Part shown: positions 34,781 to 43,415 of the stretch, piece after piece
Layout of the letters: each line of letters starts with the position of its first letter
Numbering within the stretch: position 1 is the first letter of the stretch
NCBI GenBank assembly: GCA_026168605.1
Contig: JAPFDX010000020.1
Location: 1-64,000, forward strand
From: Roseburia sp.
Lineage (GTDB): Bacteria; Bacillota; Clostridia; Lachnospirales; Lachnospiraceae
Direction: 5' to 3'
Length of the DNA stretch: 64,000 nucleotides
Program-made: the position numbers and the translations under genes
Notes under the pieces: generated by a model
The model's input: only the letters and a program-made list of their open reading frames with translations
Database searches by the model: none
Told to the model about the DNA's origin: nothing

Positions 34781-36202
34781 TTATTCTCCGCCTTTTTCAA
34801 ACACGACCCGGATCGTCTTAAATATGATTTTGATATCAAGCCCGATGCTCCAGTTGTCAATATACTGTACATCCAGCCGCACCACATCCTCAAAATCCCT
34901 GATGTTGTTGCGTCCGCTCACCTGCCAGAGCCCCGTGATGCCCGGCTTGGCACTCAGCCTTCTTTTCTGGTGCGCCTCATACTGCCGGAACTCGTCCACC
35001 GTCGGGGGTCTCGTTCCCACCAGACTCATATCGCCTTTCAGCACATTAAAAAACTGCGGGAGCTCGTCGATGCTTGTCTTTCGGATAAATTTTCCCACCT
35101 TTGTGATACGCGGGTCATCCTTCATTTTAAACATCAGACCTTTCATCTCATTTTGATCCTCAAGCTCCTTCTTGCGCGCTTCCGCATCCCGGTACATGGA
35201 GCGGAATTTATATATCTTAAAGAACCTGCCGTTTTTGCCTACCCGCTTCTGCGAGAAAAACAGCGGTCCGGGTGATTCGATCAGCAGCGGAGGCGCGAGA
35301 AATACCGTGACAACCGCCGTGATCGCCAGTCCGACGAGCGCCCCTATGATATCCATCAGACGCTTCACAAACAAAAGTTTCCAGTCATACTGCTGGTTGG
35401 AAAAAGTTACCACCGGTATGTTTCCCATCATATTAAAGCTTTTATAGTAATCGTCAAACTGGTTTAAGATCTCGATGCTGACGTGTACGGTCGCTCCCAT
35501 ATTCTCAAACGTGTTCACGACCTTTGCAAGGGATTCCCCCGTATCGTACGGAACATTGATAAACACCTCGTCCACGATCTGCTCCTTCGCATACTGGAAC
35601 ATATTGTCGTAGGTCGCCACGACCGGAACTCCCCCGTACCATTTGCCGACCTGGTTGTCGTCAATGATCGCGATGCTCGCCAGACGGTGCGCCCACTCTG
35701 CAGAACCGCCCGCCTCCGCGATGATATCCTCCACGCGCTCCGCAGTCGTCACCAAAAAGACCTGGTTGGTCGCGCGCTTATTGCGGTAAATCTTTAACAG
35801 ATAGTACTTGATCCCCGCGTGCGCCAAAAAGAACAGCGCCAGATTGATCCCCGCAATACAGAAATACACGCCGCGGGACGCATCCGCATTGTTGTGCAGC
35901 AAAAAGATCGTCAGCGATGTCACAAAGATGATTACAACGCTTGCTTTTACCGCCGCCCAGAGATCCCGGTAAAGATTTCTTTTGATAAAATTCTTTTCGA
36001 TATCTGAGAACACCATGACCAGCATATAGATCATCAGCACGATTCCAAAGCTGTCGAGAAGCTCCGTCTTCATATTCTCGACAGACACATTGCGGTAACC
36101 CACCAGCCACAGATATCCGCCGGCAATGTAGCTTATGATAAAACATATCATATCCGCCAGCAACAGAATCACATCCTGAATCCTTTGTCTTGATTGATAC
36201 AT
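34781..36202 (-). CDS. Polyprenyl-phosphate glycosylphosphotransferase (initiating transferase 1)
   Basis: The protein (473 residues) has four or five TM helices, a central cytoplasmic domain (about 130-250), and the catalytic domain at the C-terminus. The catalytic domain contains KRLMDIIGALVGLAITAVV, GPLFFSQKRVGKNGRFFKI, YKFRSM, KTSIDELPQFFNVLKGDMSL and TRPPTVDEF, followed by KPGITGLWQVSGR. It transfers a sugar-1-phosphate to undecaprenyl phosphate and starts the Wzx/Wzy-type polymer. The start at 36202 (MYQSRQRIQD) is favoured by AGAGAGGAATTGAT; the long Arg-rich extension before it is not credible. The Wzz-like gene follows 14 nt later. Confidence 0.92.
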   Translation of the reverse strand: MYQSRQRIQDVILLLADMICFIISYIAGGYLWLVGYRNVSVENMKTELLDSFGIVLMIYMLVMVFSDIEKNFIKRNLYRDLWAAVKASVVIIFVTSLTIFLLHNNADASRGVYFCIAGINLALFFLAHAGIKYYLLKIYRNKRATNQVFLVTTAERVEDIIAEAGGSAEWAHRLASIAIIDDNQVGKWYGGVPVVATYDNMFQYAKEQIVDEVFINVPYDTGESLAKVVNTFENMGATVHVSIEILNQFDDYYKSFNMMGNIPVVTFSNQQYDWKLLFVKRLMDIIGALVGLAITAVVTVFLAPPLLIESPGPLFFSQKRVGKNGRFFKIYKFRSMYRDAEARKKELEDQNEMKGLMFKMKDDPRITKVGKFIRKTSIDELPQFFNVLKGDMSLVGTRPPTVDEFRQYEAHQKRRLSAKPGITGLWQVSGRNNIRDFEDVVRLDVQYIDNWSIGLDIKIIFKTIRVVFEKGGE

Positions 36203-36221
36203 ATCAATTCCTCTCTCATCC

Positions 36222-37451
36222 TCACCGGTCGCAGCCCGCATCCGGCGTGCCGCCCCGGTATGTACACTCTTTTCTTCCAAGAGAAAGCTTAAGCTCCCAG
36301 TCCGCCTCCTTCGGCGCGACCCACACACAGTCAAATCCCCATGCCGGGCGGCTCACCCGCCGGATGTGAAACGCCTGCGCCACGTCCTGCCGTTCCCGTC
36401 TGGAAATCTCCGCAGAAACCCTATCTCCATTCCCGCTGTCCACCCGGATATTCACCGGAAGATATCTGCCGTCCCACGTCTCGGCAAACGCCCATCCCGA
36501 ACAGACATGGCTGCCGTCCTGGTATTCCTCCCGGTCGATCTGGAAACGGATCTTCCGCACACGCAGCCACTCCTCCTCCAAAACCCCGGCGCTGCCCGGA
36601 TCGTTCCCGCTCCCCGAACTGTCAAGCAGCTCTTCAAGCGGGATCACTCTTGTTCCGAGTAACCGCTGCATATTGCGGACCGGCAGCGCCCCGCTTCCCA
36701 GCCAGTTCTGGAAATGCTCTTCCATGCGCCTATATATCCCCGCCTCGTCCTCCCCGATGTCTGCCAGTGCAAGCAGCTCCTCCGGGCTTTTCCCGATGCG
36801 GTAGAGGACCTGGTAATATGCAAAATAAAGTCCTCTGTATATCAAAAATCCCTTTGGTATGGGAAATGTAAATGTCCACTCATAATCGATCGCCTGCCAC
36901 GGCGTCTCCTCTGCCGCAGCGTCCTCCCCCTCTGCAAAAAGGTTCGGCAGGATCATGTCAATATCGCTGATCTGCGCAGACGTGTGCGCCCATTCTCCGG
37001 CATTGGCAAGAATCTCGGCGTCCTGCGCGGACAGCGCGCCAAACACCTGCGCAAACTCCGCTGTCAAAGTGAAAGGAATCCTTCCGCCCTCCGCGCGAAG
37101 CCTGCGGATATATTCACCTAGGATCCGCGTGATCTGTCCGTCATCCCCGCTCTCGACCGCCCGCTCCAGCGTCTCCTGAAGCGGCGTGCCGCCAAGAAAC
37201 GGAAAAACTGCGGCGACGTCCTCTCCCCTGGCACGGATCCTGCACGGGCAGAATGTGATCCCGCCCGGACGGTATGCCTCGTTTAATCTGTGGCAATATT
37301 CCGCAAGATTTTCAATGTGCGCCCGCCCGGACGGCGTCAGTGCGTGCTTTACGACGCTTCGCTCACCGTCGTCCCCTGCCACAATATCTGTACGGATACA
37401 AAACTGTTCCGCCCGCTCATTGGAATATTTGGAATATAACGTCCGCTCCAA
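36222..37451 (-). CDS. Kinase-like protein with C-terminal beta-sandwich domain
   Basis: This is not a standard family. The N-terminal half carries the landmarks of a eukaryotic-type or LPS-kinase-like fold: GERSVVKHAL (K35, the beta3 lysine), RAHIENLAEY (E47), AVFPFLGG hinge, DIDMILPNLF (D163/D165 and N170 as catalytic loop) and AIDYEWTFTF (D189 as the DFG aspartate). The C-terminal portion (about 310-400) reads as a beta-sandwich with HVCSGWAFAE. It uses a TTG start at 37451, supported by AGGAGGAGC upstream. It follows a methyltransferase gene and the Wzm/Wzt pair. In E. coli O9a the methyltransferase-kinase WbdD caps chains for such an exporter, so this may be a split version (inference). 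Confidence 0.6.
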   Translation of the reverse strand: MERTLYSKYSNERAEQFCIRTDIVAGDDGERSVVKHALTPSGRAHIENLAEYCHRLNEAYRPGGITFCPCRIRARGEDVAAVFPFLGGTPLQETLERAVESGDDGQITRILGEYIRRLRAEGGRIPFTLTAEFAQVFGALSAQDAEILANAGEWAHTSAQISDIDMILPNLFAEGEDAAAEETPWQAIDYEWTFTFPIPKGFLIYRGLYFAYYQVLYRIGKSPEELLALADIGEDEAGIYRRMEEHFQNWLGSGALPVRNMQRLLGTRVIPLEELLDSSGSGNDPGSAGVLEEEWLRVRKIRFQIDREEYQDGSHVCSGWAFAETWDGRYLPVNIRVDSGNGDRVSAEISRRERQDVAQAFHIRRVSRPAWGFDCVWVAPKEADWELKLSLGRKECTYRGGTPDAGCDR

Positions 37452-37489
37452 CGCTCTGCTCCTCCTGTCTTACACCACTCCGGCTATCG

Positions 37490-38344
37490 CTACTCTCTGA
37501 CTGCCTCGATCAGATAGGAATTGGAAAACGATGCAAACAATCCCTCCGCCAGCAGCGTGTCATAGACCCTGCCCTCGTCAAAAAGCTGCAGCCTGTCACT
37601 CTCAAAATTTCTTCGGTTCTCCATGAGCTCGCCCGGTTTTGGGAGCCATTCATCCGAATAGATGCAGGATGGAAACTTGTAGTCGGGATACGGGTAGTAA
37701 AACGTCAGCTTTCCAAAACCGGCCTCCCTCAGATACCGCTCATACTCACCCTTCGTGTAACAGCGCGGCAGATCTCCCGCATCCGGCGCGCCGCCGTAAT
37801 TCTCAACACCTGAAAAACAGTTGCCGCCGTACTCCTCCCTGCATCCCGCAAAATACCGCAGTCCCATCCGGTTGGCGTCCGCGACAAACAGTCTGCCATC
37901 TGCCGCCAGCTTCTCCCGCAGCATGGGGAGCGCCCTCCGGCAGCGGTAAAATGCGCCGACCAGAAGGATCAGATCAAATCCATCCCCCTCCGCATCCCCG
38001 TAGGAGAGAACACTGCCCGGCTCACCGATGCAGATATGCAGCCGGCTCCCGGCATCCTTGCAGCGCGCCCGGATGATCTCGGCGTGTACCTCATCCTCTG
38101 CCAGACAGGTCACGCTTTCTGCCTTTTCCAAAAGCTTCCCCGTCAGCGCGCCGCACTCCGGGCGGCACTCCAGTACCCGCGCGCCCTCCTTCACCGGAAT
38201 CCAGTCCACCAGATTCTGCCGGATCTCTGACAGATGATAGAGGTACGGGTAGGAAGCCTCCCTCTGGATCACCGCCTGGTAATCTTCTCTGTCCTGTTTT
38301 ATGATGATGTCATGCAGTTTTGCCAAAAACTGTGCGTCCTCCAT
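37490..38344 (-). CDS. SAM-dependent methyltransferase-like protein
   Basis: A 284-residue class I methyltransferase fold. The motif I strand and loop read GARVLECRPECGALTGKLL, a variant of VLExGxGxG in which the first glycine is Arg. Then come VTCLAEDEVHAEII (motif II), GFDLILLVGAFY (motif IV region) and GRLFVADANRMGLRY. The C-terminal part has KLTFYYPYPDYKFP, a Tyr/Pro-rich stretch often seen in polysaccharide-associated methyltransferases. A GGAGGAACGGT site precedes the ATG. It lies between the Wzt carrying a C-terminal domain and the kinase-like protein. An O-methyl (or methylphosphate) cap on the non-reducing end is the obvious hypothesis. Confidence 0.75.
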   Translation of the reverse strand: MEDAQFLAKLHDIIIKQDREDYQAVIQREASYPYLYHLSEIRQNLVDWIPVKEGARVLECRPECGALTGKLLEKAESVTCLAEDEVHAEIIRARCKDAGSRLHICIGEPGSVLSYGDAEGDGFDLILLVGAFYRCRRALPMLREKLAADGRLFVADANRMGLRYFAGCREEYGGNCFSGVENYGGAPDAGDLPRCYTKGEYERYLREAGFGKLTFYYPYPDYKFPSCIYSDEWLPKPGELMENRRNFESDRLQLFDEGRVYDTLLAEGLFASFSNSYLIEAVRE

Positions 38345-38361
38345 ACCGTTCCTCCTGCCGC

Positions 38362-39642
38362 CTATGCCTCGACGCGCTCCACGGTCGTCTCAGAATTCAT
38401 ATCGTAAAAGCCCACAGTGTTCTTATCCGAGATCACCGTGACACCCACCACGTCATACAGTCTGTGGTAGGCGCGGAACTCTCCTCCGACATACCCGGTA
38501 CAGCTTAAGGAGAGCAGATACTCCCCTCCCTGCAGATCCATGTTCTGCCGGAAAGTGGCGACATAAACCTCGCCCTCCTTCGCCAGACCGACTCCCACCT
38601 TCTCGTACATCGTGTTGGTTCCGGTCACCGCCGTCCCCTGCACCGTCTTAAAGGTATAAGTAAAAATCGGATCCATGATGTCTGTCAGAAACCGTACCTT
38701 TGACCTGATCTCAAAGGAAGTTCCCTTCTGGATACAGTTCGTGTAGCTTCCATATTCATCCACCACTGCAAAATCAATGATTTCCGCTTCTCCCGTCCCG
38801 TATTCATTGACATCGGGATTCAGCTCATAATTGTTCTTCCAGAGCGCGGTATCCGGCGCGTTCTTCGCCCCGTCCAGCACCTGACCGCTCGGGATATTCT
38901 GCGACTGGTTCAGCAGAACCTTCTTATACAGATCGATGATCTCCTTCGGTCCACCCTCTGCAAGCTTCACGCCCTTGTTCAGAAGGATCACCCGGTCGCA
39001 GTATTTCGCAACGCTGCTGATGTCGTGGCTGACAAAAATGATCGTCTTGCCCTGCGTCTTGAAATCATCGAACTTCTTATAACACTTCGCCTGAAAAAAC
39101 GCGTCTCCCACCGAGAGAGCCTCGTCCACGATCAGAATCTCCGGGTCGATGTTGATGGCAACCGCGAATGCGAGACGCACGAACATTCCACTCGAATACG
39201 TCTTGCACGGCTGGTTGACAAAATCCCCGATATCCGCAAACCGCAGGATCTCAGGAAGACGCTCATCCATCTCCTCCCTGCTAAAACCCATCATCATACC
39301 GTTTAGGTAGACGTTCTCAATCCCGGTGTACTCCATGTTAAAACCCGCGCCAAGCTCCAGAAGCGCGGAAATCCTGCCCGAAATCTCAACGTTTCCCTCC
39401 GTCGGGGAAAGCACCCCGGTAATGATCTTTAAGATCGTTGATTTTCCCGAGCCGTTGGTGCCGATAATACCGATCGTCTCGCCTCTCTTCACCTCAAACG
39501 AGACATGGTCCAGCGCCCTGTGCTCCTTAAAGCGGTTTTTCCCCGCAACTCCCAGGGCATCCAGCAGACGCTCGGAGGGCTTGTGATACAATTTGTAGAC
39601 CTTGCTGACGTCCTCTGCCCTGATTGCTATCCTCTCATCCAT
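38362..39642 (-). CDS. wzt: Polysaccharide ABC exporter ATPase with C-terminal substrate-binding domain (Wzt O9a type)
   Basis: The N-terminal NBD (about 1-250) has GTNGSGKST at 61-69, signature YSSGM at 149-153, and ILIVDE at 169-174. After a linker the C-terminal domain (about 265-426) has the Wzt_C pattern, with AEIIDFAVVDEYGSYTNCIQ, KVRFLTDIMDPIFTYTFKTV and GGEYLLSLSCTGYVG. In O8/O9a systems this domain recognises the modified chain terminus and makes export depend on it (family knowledge). Length 426 is close to O9a Wzt. The permease is encoded just upstream, the methyltransferase and kinase-like genes just downstream. This supports cap-dependent export of a rhamnose-containing polymer. 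Confidence 0.92.
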   Translation of the reverse strand: MDERIAIRAEDVSKVYKLYHKPSERLLDALGVAGKNRFKEHRALDHVSFEVKRGETIGIIGTNGSGKSTILKIITGVLSPTEGNVEISGRISALLELGAGFNMEYTGIENVYLNGMMMGFSREEMDERLPEILRFADIGDFVNQPCKTYSSGMFVRLAFAVAINIDPEILIVDEALSVGDAFFQAKCYKKFDDFKTQGKTIIFVSHDISSVAKYCDRVILLNKGVKLAEGGPKEIIDLYKKVLLNQSQNIPSGQVLDGAKNAPDTALWKNNYELNPDVNEYGTGEAEIIDFAVVDEYGSYTNCIQKGTSFEIRSKVRFLTDIMDPIFTYTFKTVQGTAVTGTNTMYEKVGVGLAKEGEVYVATFRQNMDLQGGEYLLSLSCTGYVGGEFRAYHRLYDVVGVTVISDKNTVGFYDMNSETTVERVEA

Positions 39643-39676
39643 CTAAGCTGTCTTTTCCTCTCTCATTCCCCGTCTC

Positions 39677-40510
39677 TTACAGCACATCTGCAAAATGCGG
39701 ACGCAGCCGTCTGAATACGGAAGTTCCCAATAATAATATCGCGACTGTGACGATCCAGAAATATGCGGTCAGTCCCCAGTTCTCCCAGAAACCGATTTTG
39801 TGGATCAGCGCATTCCGGTATCCCGACACCACATAATACATCGGGTTCAGCTTTAAAAGCACCGCCGCCCATCCCGGTATCTGCGTCATCGCCTCAAAGT
39901 TCCACATGATCGGTGTGACCCACATACCGATCTGAAGCAGGATCGCCACAACCTCTTTCATATCGCGGAAAAATACGGTGACTGCGCTGGTCGCATACAC
40001 GATCCCCGTCGTGAGTACGATCATACAGACCGAATAATAAATCACAAGCAGCGTGTACAGATCGGGCGGATACCCCATGATCCAGAATACCACGATCGCA
40101 AACGCCACAAAAAACAGATGCGTAAACAGCGCCGATATCATCTTCACAACCGGAAGCGTATCGATCTGAAAGACAACCTTCTTCACGAGATAGCTGTACT
40201 CCACCAGCACACCCGTCCCTCCGTTCATCGCCTCCTGAAAATAAAACCACGGCACCAGACCCGCCATCAGCCACATCACGAACGGGATCTCGATCCCCGT
40301 CCGCAGGTCGCTCGCCTTCTGGTGAAGCCCAAACTCAAACACAAACCAGTAGAGCAGCACCGTGATGACCGGCTGTACAAACGCCCAGACGATTCCGAAA
40401 TAAGAGCCTGCAAACTTTTTCTTGACGTCATTTTTTGCAAGATTCCATATCAGCTTTCTGCTGCCGACAAGATGCGCGGGCAGCGATGTCTTACTTTTCT
40501 TTCCTGACAT
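39677..40510 (-). CDS. wzm: Polysaccharide ABC exporter, membrane subunit (Wzm)
   Basis: A 277-residue ABC-2 permease with six TM helices. It opens with LIWNLAKNDVKKKFAGSYFG followed by IVWAFVQPVITVLLYWFVF, the classical Wzm/RfbA signature, and has VAILLQIGMWVTPIMWN. It partners with the Wzt carrying the substrate-binding extension encoded 34 nt downstream. TTAGGAGAAAAGA precedes the ATG. Upstream is rmlC, so dTDP-rhamnose synthesis and this exporter are directly linked, suggesting a rhamnan-type polymer. Confidence 0.93.
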   Translation of the reverse strand: MSGKKSKTSLPAHLVGSRKLIWNLAKNDVKKKFAGSYFGIVWAFVQPVITVLLYWFVFEFGLHQKASDLRTGIEIPFVMWLMAGLVPWFYFQEAMNGGTGVLVEYSYLVKKVVFQIDTLPVVKMISALFTHLFFVAFAIVVFWIMGYPPDLYTLLVIYYSVCMIVLTTGIVYATSAVTVFFRDMKEVVAILLQIGMWVTPIMWNFEAMTQIPGWAAVLLKLNPMYYVVSGYRNALIHKIGFWENWGLTAYFWIVTVAILLLGTSVFRRLRPHFADVL

Positions 40511-40519
40511 TCTTTTCTC

Positions 40520-41104
40520 CTAATCCCGGACGCCGTGCGCCAGCTTGTATTCCGCAAAGCTCTTCTGCACCTTGTCCTTGTCCGACAGGATCAGATCCCC
40601 TGCGCCCATGCCCTCCGGCATCGGCCACTCAACACCGAGTTCCTCGTCGTTCCAGAGGATCCCGCCCTCGTCGTTCGGGTGGTAAAAATCTGTGACCTTG
40701 TAGCAGAACTCCGCATAATCGGACAGCACGATAAAGCCATGCGCAAAATTCTTCGGCACGAAAAACTGCTTTTTATTCTCCGCCGTAAGGAGCACGCCAT
40801 ACCATTTTCCAAAGGTCTTTGAGCCCTCGCGCAGATCGACCGCGACGTCAAACACCTCGCCGCTTATCACGCGCACAAGCTTATCCTGCGGATACTCGAT
40901 CTGAAAATGCAATCCCCGCAGCACGCCCTTTTTCGACGCCGACTGGTTGTCCTGCACAAACGTACAGTCAATGCCCGCCTCCGCAAAATCCTGATAATTA
41001 TATGTCTCCATAAAATAGCCTCTCGCGTCCCCGAACACTGCAGGCTCGATGACCTTAAGACCCTCGATTCCATTACAATTCTCTGTTACTTTAATCTTTC
41101 CCAT
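40520..41104 (-). CDS. rmlC: dTDP-4-dehydrorhamnose 3,5-epimerase
   Basis: This is the cupin epimerase of dTDP-L-rhamnose synthesis, converting dTDP-4-keto-6-deoxyglucose to dTDP-4-keto-L-rhamnose. The family motifs are visible: ARGYFMETYN, FVQDNQSASKKGVLRGLHFQ (catalytic His), KLVRVISGEVFDVAVDLREG, FFVPKNFAHGFIVLSD and YKVTDFYHP. Length (194 residues) is normal. It is in the order rmlB-rmlA-rmlC in transcription, with rmlD located far away at 54.3-55.2 kb. AAAGGTAACCGGT precedes the ATG. Confidence 0.97.
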   Translation of the reverse strand: MGKIKVTENCNGIEGLKVIEPAVFGDARGYFMETYNYQDFAEAGIDCTFVQDNQSASKKGVLRGLHFQIEYPQDKLVRVISGEVFDVAVDLREGSKTFGKWYGVLLTAENKKQFFVPKNFAHGFIVLSDYAEFCYKVTDFYHPNDEGGILWNDEELGVEWPMPEGMGAGDLILSDKDKVQKSFAEYKLAHGVRD

Positions 41105-41119
41105 ACCGGTTACCTTTCC

Positions 41120-41998
41120 TTACAGGCCTTCTGCAATCTCCATCAAATATTTTCCGTAGTCCGTCTTCAAAAGCGGCTGCGCCAGCCGGATCAACTGTTC
41201 CCTGTCGATAAATCCGCGCTTATAGGCGATCTCCTCGATACAGGAAATGTAAAGTCCCTGACGTTTCTGGAATGCGGACACAAAATCAGCGGCGGCAAGC
41301 AGCATATCGTGATTTCCGGTATCCAGCCATGCAAAACCGCGTCCAAGCGTCTCCACACTGAGTGTTCCGCGCTTTAAATACTCATTGTTGACAGAGGTGA
41401 TCTCGATCTCCCCGCGTGCGGACGGTTTTACATTTTTTGCGATCTCCACAACGTCGTTGTCATAGAAATAGAGTCCCGGCACTGCATAGTTGGACTTCGG
41501 CTCCGCCGGCTTCTCCTCGATGGAGAGCGCCTTGCCGTTTGCATCGAACTCGACAACACCGTACTCGCGCGGGTCTCTCACATAGTAACCAAAAATGGTC
41601 GCTCCCGGATTCTGCTGTGTGCGCTCCGCCGCATTTCTTAACACCTTTGAAAAGCTCTGTCCGTAGAAGATATTATCCCCCAGCACCAGCGCCACTGCAT
41701 CATTTCCAATAAACTGCTCACCGATGATGAACGCATCGGCAAGTCCTCTTGGCTCCTCCTGCACGGCATAGGAAAAACTCATGCCAAGCTGGCTGCCGTC
41801 ACCGAACAGCTCTTCAAACACCGGAAGATCGCGCGGCGTGGATATGATGAGCACCTCGCGGATCCCCGCCAGCATCAGCGTGGATAACGGATAATAGATC
41901 ATCGGCTTGTCATAAACCGGCATGATCTGCTTGGAAATCGCTTTTGTCAGCGGATAAAGTCTGGTACCGGAACCCCCGGCGAGAATAATTCCTTTCAT
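41120..41998 (-). CDS. rmlA: Glucose-1-phosphate thymidylyltransferase
   Basis: RmlA makes dTDP-glucose from glucose-1-phosphate and dTTP, the first step to dTDP-rhamnose and dTDP-Fuc4[50 protein letters not shown] and EEKPAEPKS are diagnostic. Length 292 residues. The start at 41998 (MKGIILAGG) follows GGAGGTTACT. A hairpin-T structure lies between rmlB and this gene (42087-42126), so some internal control is possible. Confidence 0.97.
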   Translation of the reverse strand: MKGIILAGGSGTRLYPLTKAISKQIMPVYDKPMIYYPLSTLMLAGIREVLIISTPRDLPVFEELFGDGSQLGMSFSYAVQEEPRGLADAFIIGEQFIGNDAVALVLGDNIFYGQSFSKVLRNAAERTQQNPGATIFGYYVRDPREYGVVEFDANGKALSIEEKPAEPKSNYAVPGLYFYDNDVVEIAKNVKPSARGEIEITSVNNEYLKRGTLSVETLGRGFAWLDTGNHDMLLAAADFVSAFQKRQGLYISCIEEIAYKRGFIDREQLIRLAQPLLKTDYGKYLMEIAEGL

Positions 41999-42086
41999 AG
42001 TAACCTCCATTTTTAACAATATATGGCACGTATCTTAATATTTCCGTCTGTCTGCATTTAATTTTTTCTTAAAATTGTCCTCTGAT

Positions 42087-42126
42087 AAAAACGCAAACAA
42101 GCAGTATCACCAAATGGCGGTACTGC
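42087..42126 (-). terminator. Predicted intrinsic terminator or attenuator between rmlB and rmlA
   Basis: On the minus strand GCAGTA and TACTGC (42121-42126 and 42101-42106) form the outer stem, with GCCA/TGGT inside. A T-rich run TTGTTTGCGTTTTT follows. The stem is interrupted by a CC/GA mismatch, so termination may be partial, allowing rmlA to be expressed both from rmlB and from a weak downstream promoter. Confidence 0.5.
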
Positions 42127-42138
42127 TGTCTGCATCAC

Positions 42139-43221
42139 TTATCTGTTCTGATACATATCCTCATAATACTTCTGATAATCACCGCTTGTCACGTTCTTCA
42201 TCCAGTCCTCATGCTCAAAGAACCACGCGATCGTCTTTTTGATGCCCTCCGCAAACATGGTTTCCGGCTCCCAGCCAATCTCCGCCCTGATCTTGTCCGG
42301 AGCGATGGCATAGCGTCTGTCGTGTCCCTTTCGGTCCTCGACATAGGTGATGAGATCTTTGCTGACCAGCGCTCTTCTCGGGTCATCCGCCGGAAGCATC
42401 TCCTGTAAGGTATCGATGATAATATGGATGATCTCAATATTCTGCTTCTCATTGTGACCGCCGATATTGTAAGTCTCTCCGAGACGTCCCTTCTCCTGCA
42501 CCATGTCAATTCCCTTCGCATGGTCGTCCACATACAGCCAGTCGCGGACATTCTTGCCGTCCCCGTATACCGGAAGCTTCTTGCCCTGCAGCGCGTTGTT
42601 GATGATCAGCGGGATCAGCTTCTCCGGGAACTGGTACGGACCGTAATTGTTCGAGCAGTTCGTGATATTCGCCGGGAACTTGTAGGTGTCAATATAAGCC
42701 TTCACCAGCATATCGGAGGACGCCTTGCTCGCAGAATACGGGCTGTGCGGCGCATACGGCGTCGTCTCATAGAAATAGGTGCCATCCTCCTCTAAGGAAC
42801 CGTACACCTCATCCGTCGACACGTGCAAAAAGCGCTTGTCCGCTTTGAATGTGCCGTCCGGCAGCTCCCATGCCGCCTTGGCACAGTTTAACATGACAGC
42901 CGTTCCCAGCACGTTTGTCTTGACAAAGACCTCCGGATTCTTAATGCTGCGATCCACATGGCTCTCCGCCGCAAAATGCACGACGCGGTCGATATCGTTC
43001 TCTGCAAAAATCTTCTCGATCGCCTCCTTGTCCGTGATGTCCGCCTTCACAAACGTATAGTTATCTCTGTCCTCGATGTCCTTTAAATTCTCCAGATTGC
43101 CCGCATAGGTCAGCGCATCCACATTGATGATGCGGATCTCATCCCCATACTTGCGAAACATATAATGAATATAGTTAGAACCGATAAACCCGGCTCCTCC
43201 GGTTACCAAATAAGTTCTCAT
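42139..43221 (-). CDS. rmlB: dTDP-glucose 4,6-dehydratase
   Basis: RmlB makes dTDP-4-keto-6-deoxyglucose, shared by rhamnose (RmlC/RmlD) and Fuc4N (RffA) synthesis. TYLVTGGAGFIGSNYIHYM, VHFAAESHVDRSI, STDEVYGSL and YSASKASSDML (catalytic Tyr and Lys) are clear. The length (360 residues) is typical. The start at 43221 (MRTYLVTGG) is preceded by a GGAG about 8 nt upstream; the longer N-terminal form would be an unlikely extension. It heads the polysaccharide operon behind a predicted promoter at 43292-43320. Confidence 0.97.
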   Translation of the reverse strand: MRTYLVTGGAGFIGSNYIHYMFRKYGDEIRIINVDALTYAGNLENLKDIEDRDNYTFVKADITDKEAIEKIFAENDIDRVVHFAAESHVDRSIKNPEVFVKTNVLGTAVMLNCAKAAWELPDGTFKADKRFLHVSTDEVYGSLEEDGTYFYETTPYAPHSPYSASKASSDMLVKAYIDTYKFPANITNCSNNYGPYQFPEKLIPLIINNALQGKKLPVYGDGKNVRDWLYVDDHAKGIDMVQEKGRLGETYNIGGHNEKQNIEIIHIIIDTLQEMLPADDPRRALVSKDLITYVEDRKGHDRRYAIAPDKIRAEIGWEPETMFAEGIKKTIAWFFEHEDWMKNVTSGDYQKYYEDMYQNR

Positions 43222-43291
43222 GTATTCTCCATCTTCCTTTCTGGCACGCATTTGCATACCATTTTGACCAAATCTTGTCATAATTATTATG

Positions 43292-43320
43292 ATTCTACCA
43301 CATATTTTCTGTCAGCACAA
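43292..43320 (-). promoter_or_regulatory. Predicted extended -10 promoter for the rml/polysaccharide operon
   Basis: On the minus strand TTGTGC (43315-43320) and TAGAAT (43292-43297) are separated by 17 nt, and the -10 is preceded by TGG (extended -10 form). It lies between the terminator of the sugar importer (43344-43390) and the rmlB start, 71 nt upstream of the ATG. It is the most likely main promoter for the polymer genes down to about 17.2 kb. Confidence 0.6.
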
Positions 43321-43343
43321 GGTCAAGACAATTTTCTTATACC

Positions 43344-43390
43344 AAAAAACAGGGTGTCTTTCCTATGATATTCCGAAAAGACTGCCCTGT
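43344..43390 (-). terminator. Intrinsic terminator closing the sugar importer operon
   Basis: On the minus strand ACAGGG...AGTCTTT pairs with AAAGAC...CCCTGT, with a small bulge, and is followed by TTTTTTGG. It lies 25 nt after the stop of the second permease gene and before the rmlB promoter. It separates the two transcription units. Confidence 0.8.
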
Positions 43391-43415
43391 TGGTTTCCTT
43401 TATTGAATGAAATTG

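Noticed and set aside
36341-36871. Plus-strand 176-codon frame antisense to the kinase-like gene
   Set aside because: Proline/arginine-rich shadow without any domain; the minus-strand protein has kinase landmarks.
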